From: Candidatus Dadabacteria bacterium
Lineage (GTDB): Bacteria; Desulfobacterota_D; UBA1144; Nemesobacterales; UBA2774
DNA: 6,255 nt
Direction: 5' to 3'
Assembly: GCA_020027805.1 (NCBI GenBank)
Contig: JAHKKQ010000129.1
Coordinates: 1 to 6,255 of the forward strand
The notes below the pieces were generated by a model, which saw only the letters and a list, made by a program, of their open reading frames with translations, did no database searches and was not told where the DNA came from. The number at the start of each line of letters is the position of its first letter. Within the stretch, counting starts at the first letter, position 1. A program made the translations under genes and the position numbers. Positions 1-4,672 of the stretch are shown here, in pieces.

Positions 1-931
1 GGACGACGATGACCGACTTCGCGGTCTTGAATATTTCAGCGGCCTCCTTAGGCGTTGCCGAGCGAACCTGCTTGTTGCCCATGTCCTCGGGCGGAGCTGC
101 CCCGTCCGCAGGCGGCGTTATCTTTCCGAACGCGCCGAATAGCACGTTCGTGAAGGAGCGGTTCATCGCCCTGCACATGATTATAGAAAGGATTAATCCG
201 GAAGCGCCGTCGAGCGCGCCCGCTATGATGAGGATCTTGTTATTGAGCGCGAACCCGAGGAGCGCGGCCGATATACCGGCGTAGGAGTTCAATATCGAAA
301 TGACGGTAGGCATGTCGGCCGCGCCTATCGGCAGGATGAGCATTACGCCGAACGCAAGGGCGAGCACGAGCCCGAGATAGAAGAGAAAGCCCGCCGACGG
401 AAAGAATACCAATATTATTACGATTAACGCTATCACGCCGAGGAGCGATACGTTGAAGACGTTCTGGCCTTTATATGTCCAGGGCGTTCCGGGCAGGATA
501 CCCTGGAGCTTGCCGAAGGCCATCATGCTTCCCGTGAACGTCAGGCTCCCGAGCATCACTTCCGAGCCTATAGCGGTCATCCTCACCGTGTTCAGATCCT
601 GGCCGTGATAGTACTCGGCGACGCCCACGAGCGCGGCGGCGAGCGCCCCGAACGCGTGCGAGAGCGCGGTCCGCTCCGGCATCTTCGTCATCGGGGTCCA
701 CGCCGCGATACCGATACCGGCGATGGATCCGATTATAAGGCCGACTATTATCCATTCATACGTGACTACCTCGTGCTGTACGAGGGTCCCGATTATGGCC
801 ATGGCCATACCGAGGGCGGCCATCTTCTGTCCGCGGCGCGCGGTCTCGGGTGAGTTCAGGCCCTTGAGCCCCAGGATGAAAAGGAGGGCCGAAATAAGAT
901 ATACGATGTTGGTGAAAATATGGCTCGTCAT
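1..931 (-). CDS. pntB: NAD(P) transhydrogenase subunit beta, 3' end cut by window edge
   Basis: This is the beta subunit of the proton-translocating transhydrogenase. It carries the membrane domain dII-beta and the NADP(H)-binding domain dIII, and it couples hydride transfer from NADH to NADP+ to proton entry across the inner membrane. I translated 310 codons by hand with no stop. Residues 1 to about 260 form a series of hydrophobic helices. His92, in the stretch SHAFGALAAALVG, aligns with the channel histidine of E. coli PntB (His91). The family block GAADMPTVISILNSYAG is at residues 203-219 and IMCRAMNRSF at 251-260. A proline-rich linker follows, and dIII begins near residue 291. The window ends at VIVV (307-310), just before the expected nucleotide-binding PGYG loop, so most of dIII is missing. 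The start ATG overlaps the pntAB stop as ATGA, which indicates translational coupling. Identification is secure. Confidence 0.97.
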   Translation of the reverse strand, partial: MTSHIFTNIVYLISALLFILGLKGLNSPETARRGQKMAALGMAMAIIGTLVQHEVVTYEWIIVGLIIGSIAGIGIAAWTPMTKMPERTALSHAFGALAAALVGVAEYYHGQDLNTVRMTAIGSEVMLGSLTFTGSMMAFGKLQGILPGTPWTYKGQNVFNVSLLGVIALIVIILVFFPSAGFLFYLGLVLALAFGVMLILPIGAADMPTVISILNSYAGISAALLGFALNNKILIIAGALDGASGLILSIIMCRAMNRSFTNVLFGAFGKITPPADGAAPPEDMGNKQVRSATPKEAAEIFKTAKSVIVV

Positions 932-1230
932 TTCTCGCTCTTACCATCCCCTTTTTTGAACATTTTAAGCATACGCTCGGTGATCAGGAACCCGCCGACG
1001 ACGTTACACATCGCGCACGCGACGGCTATAGTGCCGAGCACGGTCACGACGGTGCCGTGCCTGCCGCCCGCGACGAGTATCGCGGCCACCACTATGATAG
1101 CGGATATCGCATTAGTGGCCGACATGAGCGGCGTATGGAGGAGCGGCGGCACACGCGATATAACGAGAAACCCGAGGAATGCAGCAAGCATGAATATATA
1201 TAATCCCGCGACTAATAACGCTCCGTCCAT
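928..1230 (-). CDS. pntAB: NAD(P) transhydrogenase subunit alpha 2, membrane part
   Basis: This 100-residue protein is the membrane segment of the alpha chain, encoded separately as in Rhodospirillum-type enzymes; in E. coli it is fused to the end of PntA. Three hydrophobic helices can be seen at about residues 3-25, 38-57 and 60-83, followed by a short charged tail (MFKKGDGKSEK). The conserved motif RVPPLLHTPLMSATNAIS occupies residues 26-43. With PntB it forms the proton channel. A strong Shine-Dalgarno sequence, AAAGGAGG at 1240-1247, lies 9 nt before the ATG. The gap to the pntAA stop is 19 nt, and the stop codon overlaps the pntB start by 4 bases. Together these show a three-gene operon. 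Length and motif are normal for the family. Confidence 0.97.
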   Translation of the reverse strand: MDGALLVAGLYIFMLAAFLGFLVISRVPPLLHTPLMSATNAISAIIVVAAILVAGGRHGTVVTVLGTIAVACAMCNVVGGFLITERMLKMFKKGDGKSEK

Positions 1231-1249
1231 GTGACGTCGCCTCCTTTCT

Positions 1250-2386
1250 TTATTTCACGGCCTCTTTTATGGCCGGATGCACGACCTCTCCCGCGTGTGT
1301 GATAAGCGAACCCTTTATGATATCGTCCTCGAGGTTGAGGACGGCGGATTTCCCGTCGGGCGAGATGAGATTCAAGAACGCGAGTATGTTCCTCGCGTAG
1401 AGAAGGCTCGCGTGAACCGGCATCAGGGCCGGTATGTTCGGGAACCCTATTATAGTTACCCCGTGTTTTAACACCTCTTTCCCAGGTTCCGAGAGCGTAC
1501 AGTTCCCGCCGTGCTCGACCGCCATGTCCACGATTACGGAGCCGGACTTCATCTCGCTCACCATCTCTTCGGTGATGAGTATGGGGGCACGCTTCCCGGG
1601 TATGAGTGCCGTACTGATTATAATGTCCGAGTCTTTAGAGTATTTGCGTATCAGCTCCTGCTCGCTCTTGTAGAATTCGGGCGGCAGCTCCTTCGCGTAT
1701 CCGCCCGTGTCCTCCGCCTGGTCGTGGGGGACTTCGAGGGATACGAATTCGGCGCCCAGGCTCTTCACCTGCTCGCCCGCAGCCGGCCTCACGTCAAAAG
1801 CGGTCACGACCGCCCCGAGACGCTTCGCCGTGGCTATGGCCTGGAGCCCCGCGACGCCCGCGCCGATGATTATCGCCTTCGCCGGATGAATGGTCCCCGC
1901 CGCGGTGGATAGCATCGGGAAAAACCTGCCGCACGCGTTTGCCGCCAGGAGGACAACCTTATAGCCCGCGACCGTGCTCATAGTGGAGAGCGCGTCCATG
2001 CGCTGGGCGCGAGTGATCCTCGGCACCATCTCCATGGAGAGCGCCGAGACCTTCCTCTCGGCCATCTTCTTTATCTCTTCGGGGCTCGAGAACGGCTGGA
2101 GGAATGACATTACTACAGCCCCTTCTTTTAATTTTCCGATTTCGTCCAGGGTGGGCTTGTTCACCTTTAGCAAGACATCCACGCCCGAAAGGAGCTCGTC
2201 CCTCGACGGCGAGATTACGGCCCCAGCCTCCTGGAATTCCCCGTCGCTTATGAATGACGAAACACCGGCCCCTGATTCGACCAGGACCTCCGTCCCGGCC
2301 TTCGTCATCTTGCTCACGGTCTCGGGCACCGCCGCAACGCGGCGCTCGCCTTCGAGTGTCTCTTTTATTATTCCTACGCGCACCAT
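1250..2386 (-). CDS. pntAA: NAD(P) transhydrogenase subunit alpha 1, NAD(H)-binding
   Basis: This 378-residue protein is the soluble NAD(H)-binding domain dI of the transhydrogenase, related to alanine dehydrogenase. It lies on the cytoplasmic side and passes hydride to dIII of PntB. The N-terminus (VGIIKETLEGERRVAAVP) is typical. The RAQRMDALS segment at residues 126-134 matches the mobile dI loop region. A Rossmann motif GAGVAG is at 175-180, and Asp198 (FDVR) sits at the end of the next strand, as expected for NAD rather than NADP preference. Further conserved blocks are EHGGNCTLSEPG (291-302) and GFPNIPALMPVHASLLYARN (314-333). The chain ends where the soluble domain should, because the membrane helices are encoded by pntAB. 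The first codon is uncertain: the second codon is GTG, and starting there gives the family-like beginning MRVGIIKE. It is the first gene of the pnt operon. Confidence 0.97.
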   Translation of the reverse strand: MVRVGIIKETLEGERRVAAVPETVSKMTKAGTEVLVESGAGVSSFISDGEFQEAGAVISPSRDELLSGVDVLLKVNKPTLDEIGKLKEGAVVMSFLQPFSSPEEIKKMAERKVSALSMEMVPRITRAQRMDALSTMSTVAGYKVVLLAANACGRFFPMLSTAAGTIHPAKAIIIGAGVAGLQAIATAKRLGAVVTAFDVRPAAGEQVKSLGAEFVSLEVPHDQAEDTGGYAKELPPEFYKSEQELIRKYSKDSDIIISTALIPGKRAPILITEEMVSEMKSGSVIVDMAVEHGGNCTLSEPGKEVLKHGVTIIGFPNIPALMPVHASLLYARNILAFLNLISPDGKSAVLNLEDDIIKGSLITHAGEVVHPAIKEAVK

Positions 2387-2389
2387 TAT

Positions 2390-2393
2390 CTCC
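2390..2393 (-). promoter_or_regulatory. Shine-Dalgarno GGAG of pntAA, bears on start choice
   Basis: GGAG lies only 3 nt from the ATG at 2386 but 6 nt from the in-frame GTG at 2383. The 6-nt spacing is more usual. Initiation at the GTG would also give an N-terminus matching E. coli PntA (MRIGIP). The real start may therefore be the GTG, one codon in. Confidence 0.5.
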
Positions 2394-2517
2394 GCGTTCT
2401 TTAAAATCGGGGACTAGAAACTACCTAACCTCAAGCCCGGCGTCAATATCGAATCTACCATAAAACCCGCGTGCCATTCCACACCGAATATCACTTTCAG
2501 GAAATAAGCGCCTTATG

Positions 2518-2545
2518 ATTCTATTAATATTTTTTAATCAGTCAA
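2518..2545 (-). promoter_or_regulatory. sigma70-type promoter of the pnt operon
   Basis: Read on the minus strand, TTGACT (2540-2545, 5 of 6 matches to the -35 consensus) is followed by a 16-bp AT-rich spacer and TAGAAT (2518-2523, 5 of 6 matches to the -10 consensus). It is the best match in the gap upstream of pntAA. Transcription would begin near 2511, giving a leader of about 125 nt before pntAA. In that leader I recognised no riboswitch or strong hairpin. Confidence 0.65.
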
Positions 2546-2629
2546 GGTTAGGAAGCCCAAATAATAAAATTGATTCCCCGGGGCGGCTGGGGGCGTACCG
2601 CCGGATAACCGGAGCCCGGGAGCGCGCGG

Positions 2630-2974
2630 TCATTCCGATTTCCCGCCCTTCTTCCTCCCCGAGCCCGGGAAGAGCCAGCCTAGCGGGAGATATTTGAGCA
2701 ATGCTTCGAGCGGGCTTTCACCCCCGCCCCCGCCCCCCCGGCGCTCGTCCTCGAACACGGCGTCGCCCTTTACGCTCAGTATGAGGTCCTTCGCGTCGTC
2801 AAATATGTCATCCGGGACCATTATCGTCTTCGCGTTTAACGAGCTCATGAACGGGCCCGAGTACATGGAGCCGAAGTGCTCGTTCTGGACATAATAGGGC
2901 ATCCCCGAGGCTTCGAACATGCTTTTCAGGAATACGAGCTCCGACTCGTCAGACGGGCTATATAGTCTCTTCAT
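2630..2974 (-). CDS. DUF2007-type small protein with Gly6 linker and basic tail
   Basis: The protein has 114 residues. Residues 1-70 resemble the DUF2007 fold, often annotated as 'putative signal transducing protein', which is related to small ferredoxin-like or PII-like domains. The typical pattern is present: an N-terminal strand, a helix ending in LKSMFEASGMPYYVQNEH (about 16-33), then a variable loop, and IMVPDDIFDDAKDLI (51-65). No catalytic residues are known for the family. A Gly6 run (80-85) joins this domain to a short C-terminal part, SPLEALLKYLPLGWLFPG, which could be an amphipathic or membrane-touching helix, followed by a basic end (RKKGGK). The ATG at 2974 has no clear Shine-Dalgarno, but an in-frame stop (TAG) lies about 45 nt upstream and no better start intervenes. 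The gene has its own promoter region, shared divergently with the gene at 3142. Its function is unknown. Confidence 0.85.
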   Translation of the reverse strand: MKRLYSPSDESELVFLKSMFEASGMPYYVQNEHFGSMYSGPFMSSLNAKTIMVPDDIFDDAKDLILSVKGDAVFEDERRGGGGGGESPLEALLKYLPLGWLFPGSGRKKGGKSE

Positions 2975-2999
2975 ATTGTAAGGGTTGCCGGACAGGGCC

Positions 3000-3008
3000 T
3001 GATATAAT
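3000..3008 (+). promoter_or_regulatory. candidate distal extended -10 promoter facing the 3142 gene
   Basis: TGATATAAT is a perfect extended -10 (TG, one base, TATAAT) and is identical to the copy at 3095-3103. TTGCCG at 2985-2990 is too close to act as its -35. If used, it would give a leader of about 127 nt that runs through the divergent control region. It may instead be chance in AT-rich DNA. Confidence 0.3.
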
Positions 3009-3038
3009 CCGCGCCCCTATCCATAATGTACCAGAATA

Positions 3039-3044
3039 ATTATA
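3039..3044 (-). promoter_or_regulatory. -10 element for the DUF2007 gene
   Basis: This is a perfect TATAAT on the minus strand, with a predicted start near 3032 and a leader of about 58 nt. At the 17-bp position (3062-3067) the sequence is GGGTAT, which is not a recognisable -35. The promoter may therefore need an activator. The palindrome at 3068-3081 is centred about 42 bp upstream of the predicted start, the position used by class II CRP/FNR-type activators. Confidence 0.45.
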
Positions 3045-3067
3045 TATTGAACCGGGCAAACATACCC

Positions 3068-3081
3068 GATAAAAATTTATC
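3068..3081. promoter_or_regulatory. 14-bp palindrome, candidate operator
   Basis: GATAAA-AA-TTTATC is an inverted repeat with two 6-bp arms and a 2-bp centre, nearly midway between the two divergent -10 elements. Its size suits a homodimeric regulator. The sequence is not the classic CRP (TGTGA/TCACA) or FNR (TTGAT/ATCAA) site. Because the DNA is AT-rich, chance remains possible. Confidence 0.4.
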
Positions 3082-3094
3082 CCTCCTTTAAACA

Positions 3095-3103
3095 TGATAT
3101 AAT
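3095..3103 (+). promoter_or_regulatory. extended -10 promoter of the CRP-type domain gene
   Basis: TGATATAAT is a perfect extended -10. The predicted start is near 3110 and the leader is about 32 nt. The nearest -35-like hexamer, TTTATC, is weak and only 15 bp away, but extended -10 promoters can work without a -35. The palindrome at 3068-3081 overlaps the region where polymerase would contact this promoter. Confidence 0.6.
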
Positions 3104-3141
3104 TATTCCGTACAATCACCTTTCTCCGGGAGAAGGCCGCT

Positions 3142-3612
3142 ATGCAAGAACTCGAATCGATATTGAGCGAGCACTACTGCTTCAAGGGGCTCGAAAAGAA
3201 GTATCTGGACATGATAGTAAAAAAGGCCGCGCACGCCGCGTTCAAGGAAGGGGATTTTATATTCCACGAGAGCGACAAGGCCGACAAGTTCTACATAATC
3301 GAGGAGGGCATAGTGGCGCTCGAAACGAGGCTCGCACCCGACAGGGACCCGATAACCATACAGATGATCGGAGAAGGCGACGTGCTCGGCTGGGGCTGGC
3401 TCTTCCCTCCACATCTCTGCCACTTCGACGCGAAGGCCGTGGCCCCGACGAAGACGGTCGTGCTCGACGGCACGTTCATACGCACGAAGTGCGAGGAAGA
3501 CCACGACCTGGGATACGAGCTCCTGAAAAGGTTCGCCTCTCTCATACAGCAGAGGCTCCAGGCGGTGCGGCTCCAGAACCCCAACATGTACGTCGTCAAA
3601 CCCAAGTCCTGA
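3142..3612 (+). CDS. stand-alone cyclic-nucleotide-binding-type domain protein, no HTH
   Basis: The 156-residue protein has the CRP-type effector fold: the beta roll begins at FKEGDFIFHESDKADKFYIIEEG (34-56, with the conserved G37 and the YIIEEG turn) and continues through IGEGDVLGW (76-84) to KTVVLD (104-109). A long C-helix at about 121-145 would form the dimer. The chain ends at residue 156, and no helix-turn-helix follows in any frame of the 51 bp to the next gene, so it is not a DNA-binding regulator by itself. In the phosphate-binding cassette the usual Glu and Arg are replaced (Trp84 after G83, and about Phe95 in HFDAKA). Cyclic-nucleotide binding in the CRP manner is therefore doubtful. 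I recall the GWxWLFPP...HFDA pattern as typical of a family of such short proteins. AGAAGG lies 5 nt before the ATG. The ligand and partner are unknown. Confidence 0.88.
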   Translation: MQELESILSEHYCFKGLEKKYLDMIVKKAAHAAFKEGDFIFHESDKADKFYIIEEGIVALETRLAPDRDPITIQMIGEGDVLGWGWLFPPHLCHFDAKAVAPTKTVVLDGTFIRTKCEEDHDLGYELLKRFASLIQQRLQAVRLQNPNMYVVKPKS

Positions 3613-3651
3613 ATAAACAGAGAAGCGAAAGTGAGTCAAGTCCGGCGGTAA

Positions 3652-3671
3652 GGGGAAACAGGCCTATCCCC
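3652..3671. terminator. weak hairpin in the convergent gap
   Basis: GGGGA (3652-3656) pairs with TCCCC (3667-3671) around a 10-nt loop that contains the palindrome AGGCCT. It sits between the convergent ends of the 3142-3612 gene and the Fe-S scaffold gene, overlapping the last codons of the latter. No T-run follows on either strand, so it is at best a weak or factor-assisted terminator. Confidence 0.2.
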
Positions 3672-4083
3672 CCCGGGCTTCCCCGTGTTTCAGCCCGTGC
3701 GTATCCTGAGCCAGCAGCTTCCTTACGGCAAGCTTGAGCGTGTTTAGCCCGAGGTACGCGCAGCCGGGCCTGGTCGCGACGAGCCTCTTGCCCAGAGTAT
3801 CGGATACTATCCCGGCCGGCATATTCTCTATTTCGGAGAGTGTCTTCCCCTGAGCCTGCTCCAGTATGATGGAGGTTCCGGCCTGGCTCACCATGCACCC
3901 CTCCCCTTCAAAGCTCAGGCGGCGTACGACGCCCTCATCGTCCGCGTCCACGTAAACGGTTATTAAGTCTCCGCACCCGGGGTTCCCCCCATTCTGGATG
4001 GCGCGTGCGTTATCGATCGGGCCCCGGTTCTTCGGGCTCTTGTAGTGCTCTAGTATGAGCTCTATTAATTCGTCGTGATTCAT
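3664..4083 (-). CDS. IscU/SufU-type Fe-S cluster scaffold protein
   Basis: The protein has 139 residues and the NifU N-terminal/IscU fold. It would assemble Fe-S clusters on three cysteines in the cytoplasm and pass them to apo-proteins. The opening (ELIELILEHYKSPKNRG, 5-21) is typical. The ligands are Cys37 and Asp39 in GNPGCGD (33-39), Cys63 in EGEGCMVSQAGTS (59-71), and Cys108 in RPGCAYL (105-111). The Cys63-Cys108 spacing is close to that of IscU (63 and 106 in E. coli) and lacks the longer insertion of Bacillus SufU. The LPPVK motif recognised by the HscA chaperone is absent, and Gly107 replaces the His before the last Cys. It is therefore intermediate between IscU and SufU types, and I give no firm symbol. 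It is the last gene after rhodanese and sufE. It has no strong Shine-Dalgarno, and its ATG overlaps the stop of a 19-codon frame. Confidence 0.93.
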   Translation of the reverse strand: MNHDELIELILEHYKSPKNRGPIDNARAIQNGGNPGCGDLITVYVDADDEGVVRRLSFEGEGCMVSQAGTSIILEQAQGKTLSEIENMPAGIVSDTLGKRLVATRPGCAYLGLNTLKLAVRKLLAQDTHGLKHGEARGG

Positions 4084-4139
4084 AGGGGTTTTCTCTTGCG
4101 GACGGTGTGCCCGTTAATCGGGCCCTCGTCTCCGGGCAT
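4080..4139 (-). CDS. 19-codon frame between sufE and the scaffold gene, doubtful
   Basis: An ATG at 4139 opens 19 codons (MPGDEGPINGHTVRKRKPL) and ends at a TGA that overlaps the scaffold ATG as ATGA. It starts 6 nt after the sufE stop codon. No Shine-Dalgarno precedes it and I recognise no family. It would be a translational-coupling leader if it is read at all. The ATGA overlap and the tight fit in the 62-bp gap are the only evidence. Confidence 0.2.
   Translation of the reverse strand: MPGDEGPINGHTVRKRKPL
4109..4123. repeat. 5-bp stem hairpin between sufE and the scaffold gene
   Basis: GCCCG-TTAAT-CGGGC is a perfect inverted repeat with a 5-nt loop. It has no T-run, so it is not an intrinsic terminator. 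In the transcript it would lie 26 nt upstream of the scaffold start codon and could affect mRNA stability or the ratio of the two products. Confidence 0.4.
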
Positions 4140-4145
4140 GCGCTT

Positions 4146-4571
4146 TCAATTGACTCCGCCCGCCTTTCTGACCTCGCTCCTGATGCGGTTATACACCGCG
4201 GAGAGGCCGAACATGCGCCTCGTGCCGAGCTTCCGGTCGAGGCTCAGGCTGTGGATGAGGTTCTCGGGGGCCGAGACGATCTCCTCCGGTGCAACGCCCT
4301 CGAAGGCGTCCACGAGGAGAGAAACGAACCCCCTCACTGTCGGCGATTCCTCGGGCACGTCCGCGTGTATCCTCACCTTCCCGTCTTTCACGTCTATGAA
4401 TATATACACGGGGGTTTCGCATTCCGGCACGCGGTTAAATCCGGCGTCCCTCGCTTCCCTGTACTCGTCCGGGAGCGGGGGCAGGGCCTCCGAGTAATCG
4501 AGGAGCATGACGAGCGTCTCCTGATAGTCGGCGCCCTGGAACTGTCCTATTATCTCGTCTATCCTGCTCAT
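4146..4571 (-). CDS. sufE: SufE-family sulfur acceptor for Fe-S assembly
   Basis: This 141-residue protein belongs to the SufE family. SufE takes a persulfide from a cysteine desulfurase (SufS or CsdA) and hands the sulfur to the Fe-S scaffold. The acceptor cysteine is Cys51 in VPECETPV (48-55), the same position as Cys51 of E. coli SufE. It is followed by the strand pair and HADVPEESPTVRGFVSLLV (69-87), where RG is conserved, and by LGTRRMFGL (115-123), which corresponds to the family motif LSPSRxNGL. Length is normal. The start is supported by AGAGGA about 6 nt before the ATG. It lies 101 bp after the rhodanese and 62 bp before the scaffold gene on the same strand. No desulfurase gene is in the window, so the sulfur donor must be encoded elsewhere or be the neighbouring rhodanese. 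I see no convincing promoter directly in front of it, so read-through from the rhodanese promoter is likely. Confidence 0.93.
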   Translation of the reverse strand: MSRIDEIIGQFQGADYQETLVMLLDYSEALPPLPDEYREARDAGFNRVPECETPVYIFIDVKDGKVRIHADVPEESPTVRGFVSLLVDAFEGVAPEEIVSAPENLIHSLSLDRKLGTRRMFGLSAVYNRIRSEVRKAGGVN

Positions 4572-4672
4572 AAACGTCCTCTATTATGATCGGCCGAAAT
4601 AAAAAGAAGAAATAGCGGTTATTCCCGGCACACCCCGGCCCTTTTCTATAAGTATTAATAGTACCCCGGAGC

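Larger units (their letters stand above)
3027..3114. repeat. imperfect inverted repeat enclosing two divergent -10 elements
   Basis: The minus-strand reading of 3027-3045 is ATATAATTATTCTGGTACA. The plus-strand reading of 3097-3114 is ATATAATTATTCCGTACA. The first 12 bases are identical, and the rest differ by one base change and one indel before a shared GTACA. The arms face each other across 51 bp, and each contains a TATAAT -10. The two divergent start regions are therefore near copies of each other, which suggests that one factor acts on both or that the promoter was duplicated by inversion. Confidence 0.6.

Noticed and set aside
471..755. Minus-strand frame of 94 codons inside pntB
   Set aside because: It lies in a different frame from the intact pntB translation and is Arg/Asp-rich, so it is a shadow.
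2414..2494. Leader frame upstream of pntAA, GTG start, 26 codons ending in Phe, faintly like the last strand of an outer-membrane barrel
   Set aside because: There is no Shine-Dalgarno, the peptide is too short for any family call, and there is no sign of the rest of such a gene. It is most likely chance within the pnt leader.
2582..2602. Possible terminator after the DUF2007 gene (GGCGG/CCGCC stem followed on the minus strand by AT-rich DNA)
   Set aside because: The stem is only 5 bp with an 11-nt loop, and the downstream stretch is mixed A and T rather than a T-run close to the stem.
3103..3639. Open frame of 178 codons on the minus strand, opposite the CRP-type domain gene
   Set aside because: It has the same kind of antisense shadow composition, with no domain, and it runs over the promoter and both ends of a convincing gene.
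4572..4672. Possible terminator or separate promoter between the rhodanese gene and sufE
   Set aside because: The repeats CCCGGC...CCCGGC are direct rather than inverted. The only -10-like word (CATAAT near the sufE start) has no -35 and would leave almost no leader.
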